In this document: in pieces, positions 18,459-29,499 of the stretch
Numbering within the stretch: position 1 is the first letter of the stretch
How the letters are laid out: every line of letters starts with the position of its first letter
Source of the DNA: Desulfobulbaceae bacterium
GTDB lineage: Bacteria; Desulfobacterota; Desulfobulbia; Desulfobulbales; Desulfurivibrionaceae
Direction: 5' to 3'
DNA length: 64,000 nt
NCBI GenBank assembly: GCA_004332195.1
Contig: SJBG01000003.1
Coordinates: forward strand, 108,840 to 172,839
Position numbers and translations under genes: made by a program
Notes under the pieces: generated by a model
What the model saw: the letters and a program-made list of their open reading frames with translations, nothing else
The model's database searches: none
Told to the model about the DNA's origin: nothing

Positions 18459-19034
18459 GTGCGATACCTTAAAGCTAAGCACGGCGTTGGCCTTTTGGTC
18501 GCGCTGCTGATTTTGACTACTGCTGTCGGGGCCCAGGCGGGGGAAATAACATCCGCAAAACTGTGGAATCTTTTCTATCGGGCGTTAAATTTCGCCGCCT
18601 TGATGTTTATCTTGATTTATTTTCTCAAGAAGCCGGTGGGTAATTTTTTCGGCAATCGTCGGGCCACGATCCGGGCTGAACTGGAGGATTTAGAGGGTAA
18701 ACGGGTGGAAGTTGAGCAGTCCTACAAGGAAAACGAGCGCAAAATGGTCTCACTTGAGATCTCGGTCCAGGAAATTGTCGCCGAGGCGGTCCGCCAGGGC
18801 GAGATCGAGCGTGAACGGATACTGGCTGAGGCCGAGCAGTCGGTGGCCAACATGAAACGTCAAGCTCAGTTGGCGATCCAGCATGAGCTGGCCACCGTCA
18901 GGGCTGAACTCAAAGCGGAAATCGCCGAACAATCCGCTCGGCAGGCCGAGGAATTGGTGCGAAAAAATCTGCGGCCGGCCGATGAAGCTCGAATGATTGC
19001 CGCCGCTCTGGCGCGGGTAGGAGGGATCCAGTGA
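18459..19034 (+). CDS. atpF: ATP synthase subunit b
   Basis: MRYLKAKHGVGLLVALLILTTAVGAQAGEITSAKLWNLFYRALNFAALMFILIYFLKKPVGNFF; GTG at 18459 in the frame of ORF 18102..19034. Confidence 0.85.
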   Translation: MRYLKAKHGVGLLVALLILTTAVGAQAGEITSAKLWNLFYRALNFAALMFILIYFLKKPVGNFFGNRRATIRAELEDLEGKRVEVEQSYKENERKMVSLEISVQEIVAEAVRQGEIERERILAEAEQSVANMKRQAQLAIQHELATVRAELKAEIAEQSARQAEELVRKNLRPADEARMIAAALARVGGIQ

Positions 19035-19576
19035 AAAATACGGTACTGGCCAAACGCTACGCCAAGGCCCTTTTTGCCGTAGGTCAGGAAGATGGCGCTT
19101 TTGTTGCTTACGCCGAAGTGTTAAATCAGATGGCCGGGCTCTTTACCGATCTGCCCGAGGTTAAAGACGCTCTGATCAGCCCGCTCTATCCCGAGGATGT
19201 TCGCCTTAAGGTTATGGAGAGCTTGGTCAGGGCCCTGGGTGCTCCCCAGGTGATGGTTAATTTTGGCAAGTTGTTGATGGAAAAAAAACGGGCGATAATT
19301 CTACCCGAAATTGCCGGGGCTTATCAGGCCATGGTAGATCAGGAGCACAATCTGGTTCGGGGAACAGTGGTTTCAGTCACCGAGTTGGCGCCGGAGTTGA
19401 ACGAAAAAGTTAAAGCCGCATTGGAAAAGGTAACCGGCAAAAGGGTCGAGTTGACCAACCGAATCGACCCCGCAATTATCGGCGGGATGGTGGTACGGGT
19501 GGGTGATCTGGTGCTCGACGGCAGCATTCGGTCGCAACTTGTGGAGCTAAAGGAATCGATCAAGGGGAGAGAGTAA
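19031..19576 (+). CDS. atpH: ATP synthase subunit delta
   Basis: AKRYAKALF, IDPAIIGGMVVRVGDLVLDGSIRSQL; ATGA overlap with atpF. Confidence 0.93.
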   Translation: MKNTVLAKRYAKALFAVGQEDGAFVAYAEVLNQMAGLFTDLPEVKDALISPLYPEDVRLKVMESLVRALGAPQVMVNFGKLLMEKKRAIILPEIAGAYQAMVDQEHNLVRGTVVSVTELAPELNEKVKAALEKVTGKRVELTNRIDPAIIGGMVVRVGDLVLDGSIRSQLVELKESIKGRE

Positions 19577-19579
19577 ACG

Positions 19580-21103
19580 ATGCAGATCAAAGTCGAAGAA
19601 ATCAGCCAAATTATCAAGAGCCAGATTCAGGAATACGAAGCCAAGGTTGACCTTAGCGAGACCGGGACCGTGCTTTCAGTGGGCGATGGCATTGCCCGGG
19701 TTTACGGGGTGGAAAACTGTATGGCCATGGAGTTGCTGGAGTTTCCCGGCGGCATTATGGGAGTGGCCCTAAACCTGGAACAGGACAACGTCGGTTGCGC
19801 GATCTTTGGTGATGTTCGGCAGATCAGGGAAGGGGATATTGTTAAACGTACCGGTCGCATCGCTGAGGTTCCCGTCGGGCCGGAGATGCTGGGTCGGGTG
19901 GTTGACGGGGTTGGCAATCCCATCGACGGTCAGGGGCCGATCACTGCCAAGGAAACCCGTAAGATCGAGGTTATTGCCCCTGGCGTTATTGCTCGAAAAT
20001 CGGTGCATGAACCTTGCTACACCGGCGCCAAGGCGGTGGATGCCATGACCCCGGTGGGACGCGGTCAGCGCGAGCTGATCATCGGTGATCGTCAGGTCGG
20101 CAAAACCGCCCTCTGTATTGATGCTATCATTGCCCAAAAGGATACCGATGTTTATTGCATTTATGTGGCCATCGGTCAGAAAAAATCTTCCGTTGCTTTG
20201 GCGGTCGAGACCTTGCGTAAGCATGGCGCTATGGAATATACTACTGTGGTTGCCGCCTGTGCCTCCGACCCGGCCCCGATGCAGTACATTTCCGCTTTTG
20301 CCGGAACCTCCATGGGTGAATATTTTCGGGACAGCGGCAAGCACGCCCTGATTATTTACGATGACCTTTCCAAACAAGCCACCGCTTATCGCGAACTTTC
20401 CCTGCTGTTGCGGCGGCCGCCGGGGCGTGAAGCCTTCCCGGGCGACATTTTTTTTAACCACGCTCGCCTGTTGGAACGCTCCGCCAAACTCTCCGATGAG
20501 CTGGGGGGTGGTTCGCTCACGGCTTTGCCGATTATCGAAACTCAGGCCGGCGACGTTTCCGCCTATATTCCCACCAATGTCATCTCGATTACCGATGGTC
20601 AGGTGTACCTTGTACCCAGCCTGTTTTTCGCCGGGGTGCGACCGGCCATCAACGTTGGCCTTTCGGTATCCCGGGTTGGGGGGGCGGCTCAGGTTAAGGC
20701 GATGAAGCAGGTTGCCGGCACCTTGCGTCTCGATTTGGCCCAGTATCGTGAATTGGCGGCTTTTGTCGGATTTGGTTCCGATCTTGATGCTGCCACTCAA
20801 GCGCAACTTACCCGGGGGGCCCGCCTGGTGGAAATCCTCAAGCAGCCTCAGTATCAACCGCTGCCCATGGAGAAGCAGGTTTGCATTATCTTCGCCGGCA
20901 CCAAGGGTTATCTTGATACGTTGCCCCTTGAAATGGTGGCTGAGTATGAAACGCAGCTTTACGAATATATCGAAAAGAACGCCCCCGACGTTTTTGATGA
21001 CCTCAGGAGCAAACAGGCCATTGATGACGATCTTGAGACCAAACTGGGCAGAGTCTTGGACACCTTTGGGAAATCCTTCAAGGCCGCCAGAGGCCTGAAA
21101 TAA
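19580..21103 (+). CDS. atpA: ATP synthase subunit alpha
   Basis: [46 protein letters not shown]. Confidence 0.98.
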   Translation: MQIKVEEISQIIKSQIQEYEAKVDLSETGTVLSVGDGIARVYGVENCMAMELLEFPGGIMGVALNLEQDNVGCAIFGDVRQIREGDIVKRTGRIAEVPVGPEMLGRVVDGVGNPIDGQGPITAKETRKIEVIAPGVIARKSVHEPCYTGAKAVDAMTPVGRGQRELIIGDRQVGKTALCIDAIIAQKDTDVYCIYVAIGQKKSSVALAVETLRKHGAMEYTTVVAACASDPAPMQYISAFAGTSMGEYFRDSGKHALIIYDDLSKQATAYRELSLLLRRPPGREAFPGDIFFNHARLLERSAKLSDELGGGSLTALPIIETQAGDVSAYIPTNVISITDGQVYLVPSLFFAGVRPAINVGLSVSRVGGAAQVKAMKQVAGTLRLDLAQYRELAAFVGFGSDLDAATQAQLTRGARLVEILKQPQYQPLPMEKQVCIIFAGTKGYLDTLPLEMVAEYETQLYEYIEKNAPDVFDDLRSKQAIDDDLETKLGRVLDTFGKSFKAARGLK

Positions 21104-21121
21104 AAGCTGGGAGGGGCTTTT

Positions 21122-21982
21122 ATGCCTAGCCTGAAAGATATAAAAAACAAAATCGGCGGAGTTACCAAGACCGCCCAGATCACCAGGGCCATGAATATGG
21201 TGGCGGCCGCCAAGTTACGCGGGGCGCAGAGCAAGATGGAAGCCTTCAGACCTTATGCCGAGCAGTTCCATGCCGCCATGGCCAAGCTTTCCACCGGCAC
21301 CGACGATAATCTCTTTCCTTTGATGGAAGTACGCGAAGTCGCAACGGTGGAGTTGGTGGTGGTCACCTCCGATCGCGGACTTTGTGGCAGCTTTAATGCC
21401 AATATTCTGAAAATGGCCCAAAAGACCAAGGTCGAACTGGAAAGCGTCGGCAAAAAGGTCAGCGTGGTTTGCGTAGGCAGGAAGGCCTGTAATTATTTTC
21501 GCAAAACTGGTTTGATGCGCAAGGGCTACGTTGACATCATGGGCACTTTTCAGATGTTCAATGCCCGGAGCATTGCCCAGGACTGCGCCGCCAACTTTCT
21601 GATTGGCGAGGCTGATGAAGTTAAGATCATCTACGGTCGTTTCCACAGTCTGGGTGTTCAGCGTCCTGAAGTCATCACCCTGCTGCCGATCAAGCCGGGG
21701 GCAAGCGATGAAACTGTTCAGGGCGCTTATATTTACGAACCCTCGCAGGAAGAGATTATGGGGGTGTTGTTGCCCATGTTCGTCAACGTCATGGTTTATC
21801 GTGCCATGCTTGAGGTCAGCGCCAGCGAGCACGCGGCTCGGATGACCGCTATGGATAACGCCACCAAGGCCTGTAAAGATATTGTCAACAACCTGACCCT
21901 GATTTACAACAAAACCCGTCAGGCCGGAATCACCGCTGATCTTATGGACATTGTCGGTGGGGCCGAGGCCTTGAAAGGGTGA
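21122..21982 (+). CDS. atpG: ATP synthase subunit gamma
   Basis: MPSLKDIKNKI, TKAMNMVAAAKL-like start, DRGLCGSFNANI, AMDNATKACKDIVNNLTLIYNKTRQAGIT. Confidence 0.96.
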   Translation: MPSLKDIKNKIGGVTKTAQITRAMNMVAAAKLRGAQSKMEAFRPYAEQFHAAMAKLSTGTDDNLFPLMEVREVATVELVVVTSDRGLCGSFNANILKMAQKTKVELESVGKKVSVVCVGRKACNYFRKTGLMRKGYVDIMGTFQMFNARSIAQDCAANFLIGEADEVKIIYGRFHSLGVQRPEVITLLPIKPGASDETVQGAYIYEPSQEEIMGVLLPMFVNVMVYRAMLEVSASEHAARMTAMDNATKACKDIVNNLTLIYNKTRQAGITADLMDIVGGAEALKG

Positions 21983-22032
21983 CCGGGGAAATCTTTGGTT
22001 CCACTTGAAATTATTGAACTCTTACGTTTTAG

Positions 22033-23460
<1,428 letters not shown>

Positions 23461-23530
23461 GCTTATCTGGCTCCTGACCCCCTTTGTCCGTGGGACAATT
23501 ATGTTATAAATTGACACGAGGCTAGCGACA

Positions 23531-23953
23531 ATGGCAGCACTAATCCAGCTTGATGTGGTTACTCCCAAAGGGGCCATAGTCAGCGAACAGGTTGAGATGG
23601 TCACCGCGCCGGGCTATACCGGGGTTTTCGGAGTGCTGGCCAACCATGCCCCGCTTTTAGGGACGATCAAGGTTGGCACCTTGGTTTATAAAAAAGACGG
23701 CCAAGATGAGATGATGATGATCAGCGGCGGGTTCTGCGAGGTCTCCAACAATAAAATAACCTTTTTGGTGGAAAGTGCCGAACGGGGGGCCAAGATTGAT
23801 GCCGATCGCGCTCTACGGGCCAAAGAGCGAGCTGAAAAGAGGTTGGCTAAGGTTGTGGTCCAAAAGGAGAAAGTCGATCGAGCCAGGGCGGATGCGGCTC
23901 TTCAACGGGCTTTGGCCCGGTTGAAGGCCGCCGGTCAGCGTCAGGCCTCCTAG
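23531..23953 (+). CDS. atpC: ATP synthase subunit epsilon
   Basis: LDVVTPKGAIVSEQVEMVTAPGYTGVFGVLANHAPLLG. Confidence 0.94.
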   Translation: MAALIQLDVVTPKGAIVSEQVEMVTAPGYTGVFGVLANHAPLLGTIKVGTLVYKKDGQDEMMMISGGFCEVSNNKITFLVESAERGAKIDADRALRAKERAEKRLAKVVVQKEKVDRARADAALQRALARLKAAGQRQAS

Positions 23954-24122
23954 GTCAGGCCAGACCCGAGCATATCTTTAGAACTGCTCGCCTTTAGCGG
24001 ATACGGGGTTCCACCATCAACGGGATTTCAGGAATAGCGAAGGTGATCCTGCTGAAAATTTAATGGCCGTTTGGTCCTAAGCGTGGGTCGCAGAGTCTTT
24101 GTCGTGGGGAAATATTTTGGTG

Positions 24123-24160
24123 GCCGCCTTTCGAGGTTTTCCCTCGGGCGGCTTCTTTTA
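24123..24160 (+). terminator. Rho-independent terminator downstream of atp operon
   Basis: GCCGCC-ttt-CGAGG TTTTC CCTCG-GGCGGC followed by TTCTTTTA. Confidence 0.65.
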
Positions 24161-24161
24161 T

Positions 24162-24335
24162 GGCTATCTTGAAAAATTAGCTATTTTGTTCGAGTTTACG
24201 GCACGTAAAAAAAATGGTTGACCGATGCCGGTCAACAATGGAACTTATTACCGCAGGCATATGGTTGATATTCCGAGGATAATTTTTTGAGCATAACGCA
24301 GAAATCGGGCGAAAGAGCAATTTTTCAAGGTGGCC
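24162..24335 (+). repeat. MITE-like repeat family 1, copy C (full length with an internal hairpin insertion)
   Basis: Same ends/core as copy B plus ~33 extra nt containing GTTGACCG-atgc-CGGTCAAC. Confidence 0.9.
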
Positions 24336-24450
24336 TTATGATTTAGTCCATGACCAGGACTGTTGCGGGGTAAACCGGTTCAGTCCGGGAGGTTGCATCG
24401 CTGGTAGTGGATCAGGCTAAAAGCAGCGCAGCATTAGCAAGGGAAAACAG

Positions 24451-25848
24451 ATGAGGGCAAAGGAGCGGATGACGATCATGCGGCAGCAGCCGCGGGAATT
24501 ATCGGTGTCTGAGCGAATCAACAATTTTGATGAAGTGGTCTTTGGTTACGACGATAAAACTGCCCGGCTTGAGGCCGAGCGCTGTCTGCAGTGCAAAAAG
24601 CCCAAATGCCGAGATGCTTGCCCCATTCACAACGACATCCCCGGTTTTATCCGCCTGCTGCGCGAAGGCAAGATTGAGGAGGCTTACTGGCTGGATCGCC
24701 AAACCAATACCCTGCCTGCCGTCTGCTCCCGGGTTTGTCCTCATGAATTTCAGTGCGAGGGTAGTTGTCTGGTGGGCCAGGCGAGCCAATCGGGTCAGCC
24801 AGTGGCCATCGGGATGTTGGAGCGTTACCTGGTTGACTGGATGGTGGCCAACGGTAAAAATCTCCTGCAATCCTGCGCTTTACCCAACGGGCGGAAGGTG
24901 GCCATTGTCGGCTCCGGTCCCGCCGGGATGTCGGTAGCCTACTACCTGGTCAAGCAAGGCTACGACTGTACCATCTTTGAAAGCCTGTCTATCAGCGGCG
25001 GGATGCTCGCGGTGGGGATTCCCGCCTATCGCTTGCCCCGGGCGGTTATCGCCGCCGAGTTTACGGCTTTGAGCAACTGCGGGGTTCAGGTGTTATCCGG
25101 GGTGACCATCGGCCGGGATAAGTCTTTGCGTGAGCTTAAAGACCAAGGTTTTGAGGCGGTTTTTCTGGGCCCCGGGGCTCATGTCAGCCGTAGACTCGGG
25201 GTAGAAGGCGAGGAATTGGCCGGGATTATTCACGGGGTCGATTACCTGCGGCGGGTCAACCTTGGTGAGCCGGTCAACTTAGGCCCTAACGTGGTGGTGG
25301 TGGGCGGTGGCAATGTCGCCATCGACTGTGCCCGTACGGCCCTGCGCACCGGCTCCGATCAGGTCTTTATTCTTTACCGGCGGGGCCGAGCGGAGATGCC
25401 GGCCCCTAAGGCCGAGATTCATCATCTGGAAGAGGAAGGGGTGCGGATTGAAACCCTGGCCGCGCCGGTTAGGGTGCATGGCGCAAATGGCCGATTGAGT
25501 CAAATCGAGTGCATTCGCATGAAGCTTGGCGCTTGCGACGACTCTGGTCGTTGTCGGCCGGAGCCTATTGAGGGCAGCAATTTCATGATCAAAGTCGATG
25601 CCGTGATTCCGGCCATCAGTCAGGACGTAGATGTCACCGCAGGCTGCGGCTTGGACCTGGCCTTGAGCCGCTTCCGAACCTTCGAGGTTGATGAAATCAC
25701 GATGCAAACTTCGGTTCCTTGGGTTTTCGCCGCCGGAGACGCGGTGCTTGGCCCCCAGACCGTGGCCAAGGCGATCTTTCAGGCCAAGGAGGCCGCCGAA
25801 TCAATTCACCGCTTGCTTCAGGGTCTTGATCTTAAGGAAGGACGCTAA
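24451..25848 (+). CDS. NADPH-dependent glutamate synthase small-subunit-type oxidoreductase (GltD/homotetrameric GltA family)
   Basis: Cys-rich N-terminus (CLQCKKPKCRDACPIHNDIPGFI, VCPHEFQCEGSC), VGSGPAGMSVAYYL, VVVGGGNVAIDCARTALR, FAAGDAVLGPQTVAKAIF. Confidence 0.88.
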   Translation: MRAKERMTIMRQQPRELSVSERINNFDEVVFGYDDKTARLEAERCLQCKKPKCRDACPIHNDIPGFIRLLREGKIEEAYWLDRQTNTLPAVCSRVCPHEFQCEGSCLVGQASQSGQPVAIGMLERYLVDWMVANGKNLLQSCALPNGRKVAIVGSGPAGMSVAYYLVKQGYDCTIFESLSISGGMLAVGIPAYRLPRAVIAAEFTALSNCGVQVLSGVTIGRDKSLRELKDQGFEAVFLGPGAHVSRRLGVEGEELAGIIHGVDYLRRVNLGEPVNLGPNVVVVGGGNVAIDCARTALRTGSDQVFILYRRGRAEMPAPKAEIHHLEEEGVRIETLAAPVRVHGANGRLSQIECIRMKLGACDDSGRCRPEPIEGSNFMIKVDAVIPAISQDVDVTAGCGLDLALSRFRTFEVDEITMQTSVPWVFAAGDAVLGPQTVAKAIFQAKEAAESIHRLLQGLDLKEGR

Positions 25849-25997
25849 AGGCGCACTCAAAGTAAAAGACAGTATGGTTGCCGGTTAAGGCAAAAAGTTC
25901 ACCGGCGCCTCAACCTCGTTCACTTGGGCCATCGAAGCATAGTTTGCTATTCGAGACGGTCAAAATGAACGAGGCTGAGTGAGGTGCTGGTGAACTT

Positions 25998-27303
25998 TTA
26001 CAGTTTTTTTAATTCGTAGAGCAGTTGCAAGGCCGCAAAAGGGGTCAACTGATCGGGCTGGATTGCTTCCAGGTGGCGGCGCAGAGGATCCTCGGCGCCA
26101 AATAACATCAGTTGGCTGGGTTTGCCCTCTGGCGAGGGCTGCCCTTGGTCGGTTTTTGCGCGAGCTTCCGCGATCCGAGGCTGACCATGGCGATTATATT
26201 CGTTTTGTTCGATATTATGCAACAACTCCTTAGCCCGAGCAACCACTCTAGGTGGCACTCCGGCCAAGGCCGTCACCTGGATGCCGTAGCTGCGGTTGAC
26301 CCCGCCGGGCAACAGCTTGTGGAGAAAAACGATGGTGTCGTTCCACTCCCGCACCGCGATGTGGAAATTATGGATGCGGGGCTGGGTGGCGGCCAGTTCG
26401 GTCAATTCATGGTAATGGGTGGCGAAAAGGGTTTTGATGCCCCGGCCGTCTTTGTTGACCAAGGCCTCGGCCACGGCCCAGGCGATGGCCAGGCCGTCGA
26501 AGGTCGAGGTTCCCCGGCCGATTTCATCCAAAATCACCAGGCTTTGGGGCGTGGCGTTGTTGAGGATGTTGGCGGTTTCGTTCATCTCCACCATAGCAGC
26601 AGTGGGGGAAGTGAAGCTGCAAAGCGGCCGAGTCGGCAGCGGGATTGGCGCCGGCATTGGCACAGGAACGGGGACGGACACCGGCGCCGGGGTTGGGAGC
26701 GGAGTTGGTGTGGGGCATCGCTTGCCCCTGGTTGGCGGTTGGCTTTTGCGGTTTGGTGGTTGACTCAGGCGCCAACAGAATTTCAGCAGGACTCATCCGA
26801 CTCAACTCGTCGAGCAGTTCAATCTCCTGGCTAAATTCCCCAACCATAAATTCGCCGGTAGAAAGATCTACCAGGCTTAAGCCCCAAAGCTGATCCCGAT
26901 GACAAACAGCGGCTAGAAAACGATTCTCCTGGTCGTCCAGCAACTGATCATCCACCGCCAGACCGGGGCTGACCACTCGCACCACCTCGCGGTGAACCAG
27001 CCCCTTGCTCGGGGCGGGATCTCCCATCTGTTCGCAGATTGCCATCCGTCGGCCCGCTTTGATCAGTTTGGCCAGATAAGTTGATGATGAGTGGCAGGGG
27101 ACCCCGCACATGGAAATTTTTCCCGCATCCCCCTTGTTGTCTCTTGCGGTCAGCGTAATTCCTAAAATCCGGGCGGCTTCAACGGCATCTTCGAAAAACA
27201 ACTCGTAAAAATCACCCATCCGGTAGAACAGGAGAGTGTCTGGATATTGACCATTGATCTCCAAATATTGTTGGATCATGGGGGTGATTTTTATTTTGGT
27301 CAT
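25998..27303 (-). pseudogene. mutS: MutS, internally deleted and frameshifted (N-terminal mismatch-binding part plus C-terminal ATPase part)
   Basis: N part: TPMIQQYLEINGQYPDTLLFYRMGDFYELFFEDA...[12 protein letters not shown] (ORF 26524..27327); C part in another frame: [45 protein letters not shown]...[12 protein letters not shown] (ORF 25998..26681). Core, lever, clamp and Walker A are absent; a TP/AP/VP dipeptide tract lies at the junction. Confidence 0.85.
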
Positions 27304-27458
27304 GGTGGATCGCTTCCCGGTTGTCATTGGGGCCGGGACTGTGGCGGAACCGCAGCGGAACCGCAGGGCCTCATCAGGGCATTACTCGCTCAATAAATTT
27401 CTGTTTTCGGACGAGTTTGGGTTGTCGTCTGAAGTGGCCCGGTTAGTTTTTGGGCGAA

Positions 27459-28469
27459 TCAGCTCTTGTTTCGAATCTTGTCATCGAGGTTGATTGTCGG
27501 TTCCCGGTTGGCCGGGTACTCTGCCTCTTCTGCTTCTTCCGCCTCTTCCTCGTCTATCGCGTCCAGCGGGTCCTCAAGGTTGAAAACCATGTCGTCGCCC
27601 AGGTCGGGGAGTACCCATTCATTCAAGCGTGGCAAGATTGAGGTCGAATCTGGCGCTAACGGTTCCGATCCGGTTGTCAATTTCGCTTTTTGGGTGGAAT
27701 CGGGATCAAGCCCCTCTCGATAGCCAGATGTAGTCTCCGGCATCTCGGAAACTGGCGACGCCTCCTGCTCGGCGACCGGCAGCCTTAAACCTTCTGATAG
27801 TTCCATGGACTGGTTGCGTTCCGCAAACTTCGTTGCCGGTGACGTCGGGGTTTGGTCAGTGGCGGCGGTGGTGGCTAAAGTCGTCCCGCCAAGTCCGACA
27901 AAGGATCCGACTTGCGATGACTGGCTGATGGGCGTGGGTTGGTCTTGGTCCAGCTCCAGTTTGGCCAGGTAAGATGCCAGCAGTTGGCGGACATCTTGGC
28001 GAACCAGATTTGTCATCTCTTTGAGTCGGTCAACCTGTTGCTCGAGATCGGCAATCTCGCGGCCAGTGCTTTCTTCTATTTCCCGGGCTTCAGCCTGGAC
28101 CTTGGCGCGTATTTCCCTGGCTTCTTTTTGAGCCTTAACCCGTATTTCCCCGGCCTCTTTTTGGGCCTTAACCCGTACTTCCTGGGCCTCGGCCTGAGCC
28201 TCGGTCAGTGCTTCTCGGGCCTTTTCCTTCATTTCCTGGGCGATGGTCTGAGCCGAGAGAATGGCGTTCATGGCAACCTTTTCCTGTCGCTGGCTTTTCT
28301 CGACCATTTGTTCCGCAAGCTCAAGTTTTTCATGCAACATCCGGTTCTCTTCGTTTAAAGCCTGAACCACGGTGGCGATCTGTTCCAGAAAATCATCAAC
28401 TTCATCCACGTCGAAACCCCGAAAACGAACATGAAACTGCTGGCTCTTAATGTTTTGCGCGGTAAGCAT
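27459..28469 (-). CDS. DivIVA-domain coiled-coil protein
   Basis: MLTAQNIKSQQFHVRFRGFDVDEVDDFLEQIATVVQALNEEN, then coiled coil with ~11-aa repeats (VKAQKEAGEIR). Confidence 0.88.
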   Translation of the reverse strand: MLTAQNIKSQQFHVRFRGFDVDEVDDFLEQIATVVQALNEENRMLHEKLELAEQMVEKSQRQEKVAMNAILSAQTIAQEMKEKAREALTEAQAEAQEVRVKAQKEAGEIRVKAQKEAREIRAKVQAEAREIEESTGREIADLEQQVDRLKEMTNLVRQDVRQLLASYLAKLELDQDQPTPISQSSQVGSFVGLGGTTLATTAATDQTPTSPATKFAERNQSMELSEGLRLPVAEQEASPVSEMPETTSGYREGLDPDSTQKAKLTTGSEPLAPDSTSILPRLNEWVLPDLGDDMVFNLEDPLDAIDEEEAEEAEEAEYPANREPTINLDDKIRNKS

Positions 28470-28509
28470 GACGTTTCTCTCCTTGTTGACTGGTTGGTTT
28501 TGCTTTTGG

Positions 28510-28806
28510 CTAGACAAGGGCCTGGGAGACTTGTTGTAAGGTTGGAACCAGAAAGCTCTGAAGAAAGATGATGCCCAGAATCAAAATAATTGGGGAAAAA
28601 TCAAAACCGCCAACCGTCGGCAGGTAGCGACGAATAACGCGCAATGGCGGTTCGGTGATCTCGTACAGAAAGCGAACAATGGGGTTGTGCTGGTCGGCAC
28701 CGACCCAAGAAATAATTACTCGACCCAGAATCACCCAGATGTAAATACTTAGGACCATGCTGATCACGTCCGCCAAGGTATTGATAAAATTACTCAAAAC
28801 GAACAT
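28510..28806 (-). CDS. YggT family membrane protein
   Basis: ILGRVIISWVGADQHNPIVRFLYEITEPPLRVIRRYLPTVGGFDFSPIILILGI. Confidence 0.88.
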   Translation of the reverse strand: MFVLSNFINTLADVISMVLSIYIWVILGRVIISWVGADQHNPIVRFLYEITEPPLRVIRRYLPTVGGFDFSPIILILGIIFLQSFLVPTLQQVSQALV

Positions 28807-28914
28807 AAAATCAACCTCCTATTATTGATGGTTTCGTACAAGGCTCCAAAAATGATTTTTTTGTATCGTAAATTATTTAGTATGCGAAATAGCTTTGGGA
28901 GATTGGAATTTTTC

Positions 28915-29235
28915 TTACGAGGCCATCATTGTCTTTGCCCCGTATTTTTGTTCCCACTTGGTGTCATTGGTAAGAAAAAAGACGATGGCTTCGATAAACG
29001 CCAACAAAGAGGGGATGAAAGTCCAGGCCAAAAGCAGATAAAAAACGCCCCACCATTGCCCCAAGTAGAAACGATGGATACCAAATCCTCCCAAAAATAG
29101 GGCCAGCAGGCCCGCCACGATTTTGTTTTTTCCCCGCTCGCCGTGGGCCCGCAACGCCCTGCAATGGGGGCAAGAGTGCGCACTTTCGTGAACCTCCCTG
29201 TCGCAAGCGCGACACAACACCATTCCTATCATCAT
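28915..29235 (-). CDS. TM2 domain protein with N-terminal zinc ribbon
   Basis: CRACDREVHESAHSCPHC then GLLALFLGGFGIHRFYLGQWWGVFYLLLAWTFIPSLLAFIEAIVF. Confidence 0.82.
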   Translation of the reverse strand: MMIGMVLCRACDREVHESAHSCPHCRALRAHGERGKNKIVAGLLALFLGGFGIHRFYLGQWWGVFYLLLAWTFIPSLLAFIEAIVFFLTNDTKWEQKYGAKTMMAS

Positions 29236-29284
29236 CTTCTTTCCCCTGGGGTGAGACCCTCCGCGGTTTCGATTTTTTACTTTA

Positions 29285-29427
29285 GGTCACCTTGAAAAAT
29301 TGCTCTTTCGCCCGATTTCTGCGTTATGCTCAAAAAATTATCCTCGGAATATCAACCAGATGCCTGTGGTAATTTTTTTTTGCAGGCCTTGAGCTCGAAC
29401 AAAATAGCTAATTTTTCAAGATAGCCT
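29285..29427 (-). repeat. MITE-like repeat family 1, copy D (full length, reverse orientation)
   Basis: GGTCACCTTGAAAAATTGCTCTTTCGCCCGATTTCTGCG...AACAAAATAGCTAATTTTTCAAGATAGCC. Confidence 0.9.
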
Positions 29428-29499
29428 TTAGCCAAAGAGCGTGATCAGCCGCCGTTTAAAGAGGAAGCCGAAAAACAATGGTTGACGTTGCTCATCTTC

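Noticed and set aside
26112-26834. Plus-strand ORFs over mutS with [19 protein letters not shown]
   Set aside because: Antisense reading of the mutS junction tract; no independent coding evidence.
28080-28210. 33-nt repeats in the DivIVA-like gene
   Set aside because: Ordinary coiled-coil repetition for this protein type; not counted with the unusual inserts.
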